NCBI GenBank assembly: GCA_033030425.1
Contig: JAUFSD010000001.1
Location: 558,001-622,000, forward strand
DNA from: Verpa conica
Lineage: Eukaryota; Ascomycota; Pezizomycetes; Pezizales; Morchellaceae
Length of the DNA stretch: 64,000 nt
Reading direction: 5' to 3'
Shown: positions 22,085 to 33,600 of the stretch, piece by piece
Position numbering within the stretch: the first letter of the stretch is position 1
Layout: each line of letters begins with the position of its first letter
The notes under the pieces: generated by a model
What the model was told of the DNA's origin: nothing
The model's database searches: none
The model's input: the letters and a program-made list of their open reading frames with translations, nothing else
Made by a program: the position numbers and the translations under genes

Positions 22085-22714
22085 CGCGCCTGTGGTTGTG
22101 TGGTTGCCGGTATGGTGGGGTGAGGCTCCGGGGGAGAAGTGGTTGGTTTCTTTTAGTGGTTTGTTGGATGGCGTAAGGGCTGAGGGCCTGGGGCAGGGGA
22201 CTAGGGTCTGGATCCTCGATAGTTTCTTTTTTTAGAAGTCTTCTCAGGGGAATTTGATCTATCTTTCCTAGAGTAATTTTCTGTTTGGAGTCTGATGTTT
22301 TCCTCTGGTAGAAGCAGTTGGATTTATTAGTTGAGTGGTGATACATGAGTACTCATCTGCATGTATAGAGTATATGTATATGTGTATATATTGCATATAT
22401 ATATTGCGTACATGTAACTTGACCCTTCCCCCCCCCGCGCTTTCACACCCCCCGGAGACATGCAGCAACGCGTCTGATTGTACATATAGACTTGGCACGT
22501 TCTCCCCGAGGGTTCACTTTGAGCCTCACTCACCTGTAACCTTCCACTGGCCTCTGCCGTCACTTGTCTTATTTAGAATCAGTGACATCTCCATTGTCTC
22601 TTGCTCAACACCCTTCTTTCCCTCCTTCCTCCTTTCCTCCTTCCATCTCTCAACTTACCTTAATACAAACCACAACCCCATCGTAATCACTACCCCACAA
22701 CCCTCCATACAACT
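22085..22714. other. bidirectional promoter of uL11m and DCN1
   Basis: 630 bp between two start codons. It contains an AT-alternating stretch (22370-22405), a C-run near 22428, a pyrimidine-rich leader before DCN1 and one TACATGTA. Confidence 0.55.
22409..22416. promoter_or_regulatory. TACATGTA palindrome
   Basis: Almost midway between the two starts: 325 bp from uL11m and about 300 bp from DCN1. Confidence 0.4.
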
Positions 22715-24010
22715 ATGCCACCTAAAAGGAACACAAAAGCACCGGCGGTTACAGCAGCTCCTTCAACAAGATCCTCAAGATCACAAACGAAGGCTGCTGT
22801 TGCTGCTCCTGTAGAAACGACTACCCCAGAATCAACCAAAGCTAGTAGTGTTGGGAAGCGGAAACGCACGGTTACCGAAGTGGTTCATATAAGTGACTCG
22901 GACTCGGACGCTGTAGAGGCCCCGCAGGTTAAAAGTAAGGCTAAAGCAACACCGAAGAAATCTACTACTAGCCCTACGAAGAAGGCAAGGACAACAACAG
23001 CAGCAGCAACTATCCCCAAGACGATGGCCGCTTCAAAGAAGAAAGCCAATGCGGTAAGTCTTTTATTTGTTCTTGTGGGGAGTGGGTCAGCTTGCTAATG
23101 AGGGGTGTTTCTCTCTCTCTCTCGTGGGGTAGCCTTTTACACCGAAGGCTTGTGAGAAGTGGTTCGAGAGCTTGGAGGGTATGTTTGGTATCTTTTATGG
23201 TCTGGGCTGATAGTGCTAATTGTTTGGGTAGATCCCGATTGTCCAGGACACATCACTTATAGCACTATCCCGGGGTGGCTAGAGGAGCTAGGTGTCTCGC
23301 CTGATGGTATCGTCTTTTATGTGATTGCCTGGATGTGTAAAGCGAAACAGACCTTTATGATTTCGAAGGACGAATTTATACGCGGGATGAACGTATTAGA
23401 GTATGACCCCCCCCCGCCTTACTATAGATCATGAATGTTGACATTGTTTCCTAGTGCTGGTTCAAACGAAGCCCTTCTCCGTAAATTACCCGTAACTCTT
23501 AAAGAGGTTTCTCCGTCACATGTAAACAAGAATTTCGAGAACTTCTATAAGTTCTGCTTCAACCACTTCAAGCCTATGGACGTCAAGAACCTCACAATGG
23601 ATGTTGCACAGGAGTTGTTTACGAGCTTGTTGGACCCAGTTAGATACTCAATTAACTGGACACCGCCACCTGAAAGCGATGCCGAAGAAATTGGGGAGAC
23701 TGCTGGGCCTTTTCCGCACAGGAAGGCGTTTGTGGAGTTTTTGGGCCAAGGTTCTTTGCAGGTTATCACTAGGGACCAGTATGAGCAGTTTATACCGTTT
23801 AATAGGGATGTACCGTGGAACCTAGAAGGATTTAAGGAAGAAGAGAGTACTTGTAAGTTTCTTGATGATTTCAAGGCTTAATTGAGCTTGTGGCTTAATA
23901 CTAATGGGTTTCTTGACACAGGGCCTACATTGATGGACACTTATATTGTATGGAGGAAGGAGAAATACCCATTAGCGGCTACAGAAGGCGCTGAAACTCA
24001 AGATCAATAG
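22715..24010 (+). CDS. DCN1: DCN1-like cullin neddylation E3 co-factor, 5 exons
   Basis: Exons 22715-23053, 23133-23178, 23232-23400, 23455-23852 and 23922-24010 give 346 residues. The first 113 residues are Lys/Ala/Ser/Thr-rich and look disordered, with basic stretches that could act as a nuclear signal (KRKR) and an acidic ISDSDSDA patch. The remainder is the PONY (potentiating neddylation) domain: GWLEELGVSPDGIVFYVIAW, then KNFENFYKFCFNHFK, FVEFLGQGSLQVITRDQYEQF and the C-terminal WPTLMDTYIVWRKEKY, whose initial W is split by intron 4. These surfaces bind Ubc12 and the cullin WHB domain, promoting Nedd8 transfer. All introns carry consensus ends and keep frame. The N-terminal extension is long for the family. 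Confidence 0.88.
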
Positions 24011-24467
24011 TGGTCAATTGAAGTGTTACATTTATTTTCTCGAATTATTGTATTTGGTATATGGAATTACGTCATAAGGTAGCAAAGTTGTAAAATTGGT
24101 AGTATTTTCTTTGTTCATTTACTCTATTGCTCTTTTTCCCCTACGATTTCTTTTTTCTAAGTAGGGTGTTTTTTCTTCATTTTCATTCAGCTCTAGTTAC
24201 CAGCGACGTGTCAAACTAAGAAGAGTATGTATTGCGGGATCATCTTTACTGTATCTGTTTTTTCTTGAAGGGAGTCTTAGAACTGGGGAACCATGGTCTG
24301 TTTGCTTAGATGGAGAATTGGTAGGCTCAGGTCTTTAGTCTGTAATTGGTGTGTAAATCTAGCAGACTAAGATTTAAATTTCCTATGGCCTCCTAGACAA
24401 ATTTTATACATTATTTTTGTAGAAGCCATTGCTGCAAAATTATAGACTTCTTTCCCTAGCATAGATC
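24011..24467. other. convergent spacer
   Basis: AT-rich tail-to-tail region between DCN1 and the GNAT gene. No feature recognised. Confidence 0.55.
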
Positions 24468-25184
24468 CTACGCTGTCTCTTTCTTTATCACGTCCTGCAG
24501 CAGAGCACGAACCTTCCTCTCATCCTTATCAAATACTTGATTAAACATCCCAGGCACCGAGGAAATCCTAAACGAATCTACACACCTATTAGCCCAGTCT
24601 CAAGAATTCTACTCAGGTAACTCACTAGCATGTCTATCTGCAAACACCACCACTGCGTCAGGACCCTTCCTCGCCTTCACAACCCTCACAACCTCCTCCA
24701 GTAGCCCCCTCCCCACCCCATGTTTTCTATACCTCAACCTCACCGCCAATGCCTTTACCTCCCCCTTTTCAACATTCACAACCGCAACACCAATGACCTC
24801 CTTTTCCTCCCCCCACCTCGCAACGACCACCTCCCGCCCACCCATCATATCCACATATCCGCTCCTACTACCAACCCTCTCCGCCTCGGCAATGTACCCA
24901 TCTGTTAGTCTCCCCGCTGAGCTTAGGATGGCGATTGTACAGCCTGCCCCAAAGAGTAGTGCTGTCGCGAGAGTGTTTTGAGAGTAGAGGAAGGAGAGAA
25001 GAAGAATATATGGTGGAATAGTGAGGTGTGGATGACCGTATAGTAGTGAGCGTACGAGTGTTGCGCGTTGTTGGGCGATTGAATCGGTGATTAGTTTGTG
25101 ACCTGCTAATCGCTCAGTTTCGGAGGTGGTGGTCTCGATTGTTAATTCTGGGACTGTCTCTGGCTCGGTCGGTGTGGAGGCCAT
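24468..25184 (-). CDS. GNAT-family acetyltransferase with hydrophobic N-terminal segment
   Basis: Exon 1 is 24626-25184 and exon 2 is 24468-24577; the intron has donor GTGAGT and branch GGCTAAT. Together they encode 222 residues. A hydrophobic stretch around residues 58-88 (PPYILLLSFLYSQNTLATAL and onward) could be a membrane anchor. The GNAT core follows: EVIGVAVVNVEKGEVKALAV as the beta-4 strand, then RKHGVGRGLLEEVVR, whose HGVGRGL matches the acetyl-CoA loop Q/R-x-x-G-x-G/A. Exon 2 supplies NSFRISSVPGMFNQVF. The organisation (membrane segment, then GNAT core) recalls NAT8-type enzymes. The substrate is unknown. Without splicing the frame stops just after ADRHASELPE. Confidence 0.75.
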
Positions 25185-25488
25185 CGTGGTGTCTTGAAGT
25201 TACTGGGTAAGAGGGGAGACTGGTGAGATGAATGATGAATGATGAATGATGAAGGGAGTGTAGAGTAGGGTGAAGTTGCCAGATTGTAAGTGGAAGGGAA
25301 AACAAGCTTTCGGTTTCTGGCTGGATGTGCATCATGATAATGCACTCGGGATGGCACGTGGGCCTTGCGTTGCTTCAACTGGTGTGCGGGCGGGACAGGG
25401 GTGTCACAAGGCGTGGGGGCGACTCTCCCGGCTGTGGGACATTTATAACGACATTTCGTGAGGAGAGTTAGCAAAAAATTGAATTTAA

Positions 25489-25540
25489 TGCGCCAAACCC
25501 GGATCGAACGGGTGACCTTCAGATTATAAGACTGATTCGA

Positions 25541-25571
<31 letters not shown>

Positions 25572-25577
25572 TAGCGC
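25489..25577 (-). tRNA. tRNA-Phe (GAA) with 16-nt intron
   Basis: Read on the minus strand, the acceptor stem GCGCTAA pairs with TTGGCGC. The D-arm is TAGCTCAGTTGGGAGAGC, the anticodon stem TCAGA/TCTGA, the loop CTGAAGA with anticodon GAA, and the T-arm ACCCGTTCGATCCGGGT. A 16-nt intron follows position 37, as expected for eukaryotic tRNA-Phe, and its CAGTCT can pair with AGACTG of the anticodon arm. Confidence 0.93.
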
Positions 25578-25653
25578 ATTCATATCTCTGATAGGTACCA
25601 GTTTGTCTAAAGAATATGGTCCTGAAAATGTGGCGAGCGAGAAATCGTATAGA

Positions 25654-25661
25654 TACATGTA
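25654..25661. promoter_or_regulatory. TACATGTA palindrome
   Basis: 470 bp upstream of the GNAT gene start and 77 bp upstream of the 5' end of tRNA-Phe copy 1. Confidence 0.35.
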
Positions 25662-26161
25662 TATATATAAATATAGTTGTATTTGCATAATCTAGACAGA
25701 CAATTTCGAAAAAAAATTGTTTGGGTACAGTACCGCCTAAGAGTCTAGGTTAGGATATAATATAGATTAGGAGACTAGAGAAGATTGTTTAGGATTAAAG
25801 CTATAATAAAAAAAGATGCTATATATAGGAAAGAAATTTCATTGAGACTAGGCCTACATGGGAACCACATTGGCTAAATCTACCATTGAATAATTTATAT
25901 CACAATATCTCACAATTGAGGAGACTTTAGCGCTAACTATGCATAATGCTGCTGGAGGACTTTACTAAATGTACCAAACAAGCCTCAGAATAGTTTACCT
26001 TAATCCAATCTTGTCTTTTCTTCTGTCGCTGTCGATTTTATGGGCTATATCTTGGGTAATACGACTACGGTATATGGATTTTCTAGGGACATCTAGCATT
26101 TTAGTTGATTGGTATGAGTTATACCTAACTCTAGACCTAGGTGAGGGGTATTTAGTCAAGC

Positions 26162-26169
26162 TACATGTA
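26162..26169. promoter_or_regulatory. TACATGTA palindrome (CTACATGTAG)
   Basis: Here the palindrome extends to ten bases. It is in AT-rich spacer, about 980 bp from the GNAT start and 1.75 kb from BRX1. Confidence 0.25.
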
Positions 26170-26787
26170 GTGAGTTTTTTTTTTCCACAACGAGAAGTTA
26201 AAGGGAAATGTGGCTTATTAAGAGAGAATTAAGGTAGGTTTCTGAAACCTCCTGAAGATTATTATATAATAAATTATTGGCGAATGAGGGGGAAAACCTT
26301 ATTGGGGGGTGCCCCATGGTTTGATCTCTCCCCCCTCTAAAAAAATTCTTTATCTTTATCTTCTGGTCTTAAGTTGTGTAAAATATGAATCTTATAGAGT
26401 GAATATTTAACATAGTTCCTTTAAACAAGAAATATTTTTCTTTTGAATAAGAAATGCCTCAAATTCAACCTTTATAAGGCTAGTGTAGGAGCCAACACCT
26501 ATAACAAGCGACATCAAAAACTAGAGCAAAGAGTCCGTATTGTAGACATAAAGGATTGAGATTACTATACGTATGCCACCGCATCTCCTCACTAACTGGT
26601 AAGTCTAACATTGAATACATCTAATTATAATCTCATTCTGTTTCTGATTATAAATGTACTTCCTAGTAATAGAATTTGTGTTAGTCAAGTTACTCTAGTT
26701 TAAGTCCAACACTTCTAATCTCCTACATGGCACCGGCCAAGTACCTTCGTAAAGTGTGAAACCCTAGAGTGCAATGTTATTTAGTCC

Positions 26788-27345
26788 CCTTCATATGGAA
26801 GTGTAAATCGGTCAAAAGTTTGTTTACTACCGGAGGTAAATTAAAGTATAAAAACGCTAGAATCCAGCGCTTGTACATGCTATTTCACTGAATCCAGCAC
26901 CCTATACTTTAGCCAAACAAATTTACTAAAACAGTGCTTAGATATTAATGATATTAGCTTACCTCTACTAGCGAAAAAATAAATTATGACTCGTGGGTTT
27001 ACCTAGGTAGGAACGAGAATTACAACAAAACCCTATTTCCTTTCAAATTTTGCACAGAGGCTGCATAAGTCTTAGATACCACTCTGTTAAAGATATGGGC
27101 TCCTAAAATCGGATTACCACTTGTGGTGGGTGTCTCTTCGGGCTCTGTTGTTACTTAGGTAAACCCACGGGTCATATTTTATTTTTTCGCTAGTAGTGGT
27201 CTAGTTGCCACCTAACTAATTAACTAATGCTAATTAGGAGCGCTTGACCTAAATAAAAGATGATAGAATCTATCGTATTTATACTTTGATATACCACCGG
27301 TGGTAAAAAAAACTTTTGGCCAATTTACGCTTCCATATAACTATA
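26788..27345. repeat. foldback (long inverted repeat) element
   Basis: The outer arm near 26788-26860 (CATATGGAAGTGTAAATCGG, then CAAAAGTTT and TAAAGTATAAA) is the reverse complement, with divergence, of 27275-27345. The inner arm near 26965-27010 (CTAGCGAAAAAATAAATTAT, GTGGGTTTACCTA) reappears inverted at 27150-27195. Two nested, colinear inverted matches suggest one foldback or MITE-type insertion of about 560 bp. Confidence 0.6.
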
Positions 27346-27412
27346 ACGTTTTTTTAATTATGGGCCTCGGGAGGCCTAGTATGTCAGCCGAGGTAAAAAT
27401 AGAATCATGTGA

Positions 27413-27463
27413 TGCGCCAAACCCGGATCGAACGGGTGACCTTCAGATATAAGACTGGTCTGA

Positions 27464-27494
<31 letters not shown>

Positions 27495-27500
27495 TAGCGC
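27413..27500 (-). tRNA. tRNA-Phe (GAA) with 15-nt intron, second copy
   Basis: The mature part appears identical to the copy at 25489-25577. The intron is 15 nt and differs at several positions, but keeps the CAGTCTTAT core. Flanking sequences are unrelated, apart from being AT-rich. Confidence 0.93.
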
Positions 27501-27920
27501 ATTGACGTGTTTGAAGCTGTGTGCGGGTTTTATAAGATAAACAACAAACCTTGGAGCACAGTCCGTTAAGGGTTAAGCTATTTTGGAATGCACAAAGCAT
27601 TGAGTGTAGATACACGTTTCCATATATTCTTAGGTGTAGGTACTGCAAGTCTTAAAGGGGTCTAGAAATTTCTGGTATAGATTTCTTATAGAAATAGGAT
27701 TACTGTATCCTTGGACCGTCAACGGTCTCGGTTGCGTGTGACGGTTTAAGGGATGGGGCGCTGCTAGTGTGAGGCTTAATGTGGGGGGATTTTTTTATTA
27801 CCCGGCCATGTATGATCTTTTCCGCAAAAAAAATTTAATATCAGCCGTAGTTATTTTTCACCGCACCTTCACACTTCAACTTAGAATATACAACTAAAAG
27901 GATACCCCCAGTATCTTGCA

Positions 27921-28952
27921 ATGGCATCTGTCTACAAATCTATTTCTAAGTCTAGCACAAAAGGTTCTAAAGATGAGGATGGCGCTAGGAGGAACAAGCA
28001 GCGGGTCTTAGTCTTGACTTCTCGTGGAGTAACTTATAGGTTTGTGTAATTCTCTTTAGCAATTCTTTCTTTGAAGATTATGAATTAAGAAAGAGATATG
28101 TAGACACCGTCATCTTCTTAACGACTTAGTTTCTATGCTCCCTCATGGCCGTAAAGATGCAAAATTAGATACCAAGTCAAAACTCTACCACCTCAACGAA
28201 ATCGCGGACCTGTATAACTGCAATAACGTCCTCTTCTTTGAAGCACGGAAGCGGCAGGATCTTTACATGTGGATGAGCAAAGCGCCTAATGGGCCTTGTA
28301 TCAAGTTACACGTACAAAACTGTACTCCACCTCACCTAACTTCTCCTGCCTGAGAGCTTTTTTGCTAAGCATTACAGTACACACCATGGAGGAGCTTCAT
28401 TTCACTGGAAACGCCCTGAAGGGTTCTCGGCCTATTCTCAGCTTCGACGCAACCTTTGACCAAACGCCTGCAATGAAATTGGTCAAGGAGGTGCTTCTAC
28501 ACGTCTTTGGTGTCCCCAAGGGAGCAAGGAAGAGCAAGCCCTTCGTTGACCATGTTCTCAGTTTCACAGTCGCAGACGGAAAGATCTGGTTCAGAAACTA
28601 TCAGGTATCAGAGGCTGAAGCTATTAAGAAAACCGATGACGTAGATGTAGCAGACAAACCGAAATCCAAGAAATCACTAGAGCAAACTGAGCTCTCCCTT
28701 GTCGAGATTGGCCCTCGGTTTGTCATGACACCTATAATTATCTTGGAGGGCTCCTTCGGTGGGCCTGTTATATACGAGAATAAAGAGTTTGTGTCACCGA
28801 ATGCTGTCCGCTCGGATATAAGAAACAAGAAGGCGCAGAGATATAACTCGAGGACTGAAGAGAAGCAAAGGTTGGAGGTTAAGAGGGGTGAGTTAGGACT
28901 GGAGCCAGGTAGACCGAAGGGGGATTTGGATGAGTCGGTCTTATTTGCATAA
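27921..28952 (+). CDS. BRX1: ribosome biogenesis protein Brx1 (Brix domain), 3 exons
   Basis: Exons 27921-28039, 28104-28321 and 28378-28952 encode 303 residues. The Brix domain begins after a short basic N-terminus (RRNKQRVLVLTSRGVTYRHR, read across intron 1). It continues with LVSMLPHGRKDAKLDTKSKL and LYMWMSKAPNGPCIKLHVQN, then LHTMEELHFTGNALKGSRPI after intron 2, and ends with IGPRFVMTPIIILEGSFGGP, the sigma70-like Brix signature. Brx1 acts in the nucleolus in early 60S (pre-25S) assembly with Ebp2. The basic C-terminal tail is typical. Length and motif order match the family. Confidence 0.93.
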
Positions 28953-29306
28953 TTGTAAAAATGAGCTTCGGGGGGGGGAGGGGGTGGCTGTACCATATTA
29001 TTGCGAGGGAGGCCTCTTCAAAAGGGCAGTAAACAGTAATCATAAATACGGTATACTCATTTTCTCGTCTATTGAATGGGGACCGTCAAATAGATACTGT
29101 AGAAGTGACAAGAGTCATGCTACAATAAAGCCTTTTTGTAGGATAATTTTTGTAAAATTATCCTTGGAATCATATAATGTATGTACAGCCGTGTATGAAA
29201 AGACTTGGCACCCCCTCGAACCCACGAGATAGTGATAAAGTAGAGATAGACAATAGCAATAGATATAAGAAAAATACAGGTAGATACAGATATACCAAAG
29301 AAGATT
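28953..29306. other. BRX1 3' flank and left end of a Tc1-like element
   Basis: Contains a G-run near 28970 and, from 29184, TA followed by CAGCCGTGTATGAAAAGA, which looks like a Tc1-type terminal repeat facing the transposase relic. No matching right end was found. Confidence 0.45.
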
Positions 29307-29969
29307 CTACCATTTAGTATGACCACCCTCTACAAAAATTACAGTTCTGATGCGCTCAGACATGGTATCTACCAATTTATTCAACACCCTCTGATCAATA
29401 GCCTCCCACTCCTCTCACATAGCTTCCCAGAGCTCATCTGCACTATGAGGTTTCTTCTCCTCATTACTAAATCGTTTTCGCGGCCTGGCCTTTAAGGTAT
29501 GCTAGGCATTCTCAATAGGATTGAGATCAGGGGAGTTTGCTGGAGTTGGAATTTTGTTGATACCATAAATATAATCAATAGAAGCATTGAAAGGGCCGCG
29601 ATGGTATGGTGCTTTGTCCTCCACTACTTTCAATTGATTGATAGGTGTAGCCAATAACTGTAAAAAGGGTACCAAATATGGTTTGCAAATTTCTCTGGCA
29701 TATTGAGCTCCATTGACGCCGACTTTATCTTTCTTATTGACTCTTTTGTTTGGACCACATTGACGAATACGCACAAGCTGCGTTTTTTTTCCATAAACAT
29801 ATGTGGCCCAGTAGCCCACAGATACTCGCCCAGATTTAAAGCTCAGCGCCAGGTTCTGGTCTCGCAATTCCTCTCCTGTTTCACGGAGTGATCGGAGGAA
29901 CAAGAGTGTGTAACGGGGGTCCTTCTGGTGCTGTGACTGTATCCTAACAGGGAGGACAGCCGTTGGCAA
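29307..29969 (-). pseudogene. decayed Tc1/mariner-like (DD34E type) transposase
   Basis: On the minus strand a single frame runs through KVVEDKAPYHRG, the second catalytic region of Tc1-like DDE transposases, and NSPDLNPIENA, the region of the third acidic residue. After a stop it continues with HTLKARPRKRFS, DELWEAM, a second stop, then EEWEAIDQRVLNKLV and a natural end at 29307. The two stops are TAG at 29502-29504, where the family has W, and TGA at 29415-29417. No frameshift was seen between them. The N-terminal DNA-binding part and the first catalytic aspartate are not recognisable, so the 5' limit is approximate. Confidence 0.8.
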
Positions 29970-30390
29970 AATAGAAAGCAGGTTGCAAAAGCTAAAGATT
30001 CTATTACTGAGAACTCAATAATCTTAAGGGCTCTGCTACTGACTCTGATGAGACTAAGGAATCCTGCTACCGAAGGGTATCTGTGCCAGTAATTATACTG
30101 CTAGCACTCAGTAATACCTTTTTTGGTATCAGTACTAAGTTTCTGTAGCTTTTCCAGTGTTTCCTAGAACTTCCGATAGCCCCGCTTTCACAGGAAGAGT
30201 TTTCTCTTCCTACAACGGTACAGCCGCCGGAACTATTACTAGGAATCCTGTAAACCTTTAACGTATTTTATGGGGTAACGGGACACGGCAGGATAATGGG
30301 ACAACCACAATAAACTAAGTTAAATTAACTGGAACCCCATAAAGTAATGGAAGAGAATATTAAATTGAAGAATATAGAATAGAGGTACTA
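29970..30390. other. unassigned sequence between Tc1 relic and LINE
   Basis: It may include the lost 5' part of the transposon, but I recognise nothing. A small inverted repeat (TTTATGGGGT / ACCCCATAAA) sits at about 30266-30342. Confidence 0.4.
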
Positions 30391-30660
30391 GGCTTTTTTC
30401 TCCTTTTTTTTTTTTTTTTTTTTTATATCAAGCGATTTTATTATTCTGGGTACAAAATCTGGTATGCAGTATAAACTATGACCTAAAAAGAACCCTTCCC
30501 CTTCCTAAAAATAAAACTCGTCCCCTTTCAAAATTCCAAACTTATAAAATAAACACAGAAAAAATTAACAAATAAAATGCAATGCACGTTCTTGTCCTTT
30601 CATCTAATGACTTAATGTCTTGTTGCCGATATACACGGGCTTGGTAGGGTTGTTGACTCC

Positions 30661-33600
30661 TTATGATTCGGAGTAAGTAATAGAGGTGAGGGAAGACATG
30701 GTGGAGGGAGATGGCGCAGGTGACGGGAGTGCCTTCTTTGGAAAATTGATCTTGTTTTGTACAACAAAGGCTCCGACGAGAAGTGATAGAGCTTCGGAGC
30801 TCCATATTTCGTCGAGGGAGTTGACACTAGGCAGTAAAGAATTTCTGGAGGCGGAGAGGCTAGGGCAGTGTAGGAGCACGTGCTCTGTGGTTTCGGGAGA
30901 GAGAAAACATCTGGGGCAGATGTCGGTTGTGTGAAGATTGATCCACGACTTGTGGGCGTTTAGGTAGCTTTTTTCCACACGCATTTGGTGGAGACGGGAA
31001 GACTGGTACTTATGAAGAGACATAAAATATGGTGTTGTGAGTGAACAGCCATATTTGTAGTAATTGGGTGGGGGAAAGAGAGTCTCCCAATTTTTGAGAA
31101 GTTGTTGTTTGATAGTCACTGAGTAATTTTTGTGACTAAGGTTGGAGCCTAGCAACGGTTTTATAAGGGAGCCTAGGAACTCGATGGGGAGGTGATTGAC
31201 TCCTGCCTTGGCAGTCGAGTTCCATTTTTTGGGGGGATTGGGAAGCCCTTTCAGGAGCTCGGAGTGTGAATAGCTCCGTTCGGGTGAAATGGTCGGAAAG
31301 GAAACATCAAATCGAGCCGTAACTGGATTATTGAGGGGGTGGGCTGTTGCGACCCTGATGGCGTGTTTAATTTTTAGGTAATGAAGATAGAGCACAAGTG
31401 GGGGGGTGGAGGCCTCCGCCCATAGGGCGTGTAGATTGGTTGCTCTGAAGCAGCCGAGAGCCCATCTGAGGACGGAGTTCCAAAAGACCTCCATTTCTTT
31501 TAGGGCTGAGGTGGGGGTAAAAAGAGTGGCGCCGTAGGTAAGCATAGGGTGAATGGCAAGGGTGGCTAGTTTCCTACAATTGCTTGAGGAGAGTCCTTTC
31601 CCGGGAGAGGAAAATCTATGAAGAATACCAAAGGAAGCTTGGGCTGAGGCCAGTCTTCTTAAAAAATGATCGTTTGGGTTAAATGCGGGTGAGAACCAGT
31701 AGCCGACCCACCGGACTATTGGTTTTGGGTAGAAAACTTGCCCATCGATACATACAGAAAGATGTGAGATGGGTGACTTATCTCTGGGGGTGCGCCAGTG
31801 CATCAGCTCGGTTTTAGCAACCGAGAAAGACACATTGCGGGGGGCTGCATCGTTTTTAAGGCGATAGTAATTTTCCTGAAGCAAGAGAATGTTTTCCTCC
31901 ACTGTAGGGGAGGCAACCGTGATGGCAAAATCGTCAACGTATGATAAAGTAATGCCTGGTGAGGGTTCCAAATGATGTAGAACGCTAACGTAGATAACAA
32001 ATAGTAAAGGAGAGATGGGGGATCCTTGGGGGACCCCTACTTGTACAGGAACAGCTAGCTTGGGGGAACCTTTGTAAAGGAGGGTGACCCAGCGATTGGA
32101 TAGAAAGGAAAGGATCCAGTTAACCATGTAAGAAGGAGTAGATTGCGAGGTAAGAATGGAGGCGAGGGTGTGTTTGACCACACTGTCAAAACCCCCTTTA
32201 ATGTCCAAAAAGAGGGTGGAAACTTTAAGTTTCACTAGCTGCATGGCTCTTATTTCATTGTAAAAGACCGTGGTGGCGTCTGAGGTGGAGAGGCCTGCGA
32301 CTGAGCCGCACTGATGAGGATGAACTAAGCCGGTAGCTTTCGCTATTTTTGCCAGTCTGAGTGTGACTACTTTCTCCAAAATTTTTGAAAAGGTTTGGAG
32401 GAGTACTATTATTCGATAGGAGGAGGTGGCTGAATAGTCGTCTTTGCCTGGTTTGGCTAGAACTACACCGTTTGCCTTTTTGAGAGAAAGTGGGTGGTAT
32501 CCGTATTTTAAAAAAGGAGTAAGAATTCTGGGAATGACTGTTGGGTTGATTCTATGAATACCTTTCCATACCGAGTAAGGAATGAAGTCAGGGCCCGGTG
32601 CTGATAAATTCGAGGTTTTAGAAAGAACGGTTTGAATTTTTTCTGGAGTAATGACAGGAACATTGTGATGCCGTAAAGGAATGGGAGAGCCAGTATCGGG
32701 TCTTGGGGGAAAGAATGCTTTTACTAAATTTTCATTTAGAATTTGGGGTGTGGGGGAGTTAGGAATGGAGGGGATCCGGTCCTCTGATCTGGTGGCCATT
32801 TTCTTAAGGCGCCACATATCGGAAGGGGAGGCGTTGGACACAAACGCGTTCCAGTGGTCGCGTTTGGCCTTTTTAATGGCGTTAAAGTAGGCGTTTTTGG
32901 CCGCTTTTAGCTCGAATGGGGGGGAAAGTCCTTTGCGGTAGGACTTATGAACACTGTGGTAGATAGACCTTAGTTGAGAAAGATTGGGGTTCCACCAGGG
33001 CTTCGACCATGATGAAACTTTTTTCATGGGGGTATGTAAAAGGAGTGTGTTGCGGAGTTGATTAAAGGACTCGTCAAACCAGTTATCTAGATTTGAGAAG
33101 TCTGAGGATAATTGGAGATGACTTAATTGGGGGGTTACGAGGTCCCAATTAACAAGGGACCAGTTGGGGGTATTATAAGGAGAGAAATCGGAGCCAGGGG
33201 GGACCAGTTGGCAGAGGATAACTCTGTGGTCTGAGCTGGACGAAACTGGTGGGATAAGCCATTTTGAGACTAATTGAATTGCAGATTGATTTGCCCAGGT
33301 AAAGTCGATAACACTATGTCGCTTCCTTGGGTCTGGGGAGATTCTAGTGAATTTCCCAGGAGTGTTAATGAGCGAAAAGCCAAGCTGGTTGGCTAACCTA
33401 AAATAAGGAGTGGAAAGATTTAGTTCTGTTGACGAGAACTTTCGTAGTGGGTCCGCAGCGGGGGAGTGAACGTTAAAGTCTCCAACCACGACGGTGGGAG
33501 TGGATAAGGCCGGAAAGGCCATGTGGGGGGGAATAGATCTAATAGAATCGGACACTTGTCTGTTGTAAACACTGACAAGTGCTAGGGATGAAAATGAGTG

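Larger units (their letters stand above)
25185..27920. other. AT-rich spacer with tRNA genes and foldback repeats
   Basis: 2.7 kb between divergent starts. It holds a GATGAAT microsatellite at 25227-25251, two tRNA-Phe genes, two TACATGTA sites and a large inverted-repeat element. I see no protein gene; the open frame 25969-26232 is AT-rich and unrecognised. Confidence 0.6.

Noticed and set aside
29970..30240. Further N-terminal transposase sequence
   Set aside because: No frame gives a helix-turn-helix or the first catalytic aspartate, so I did not extend the pseudogene.
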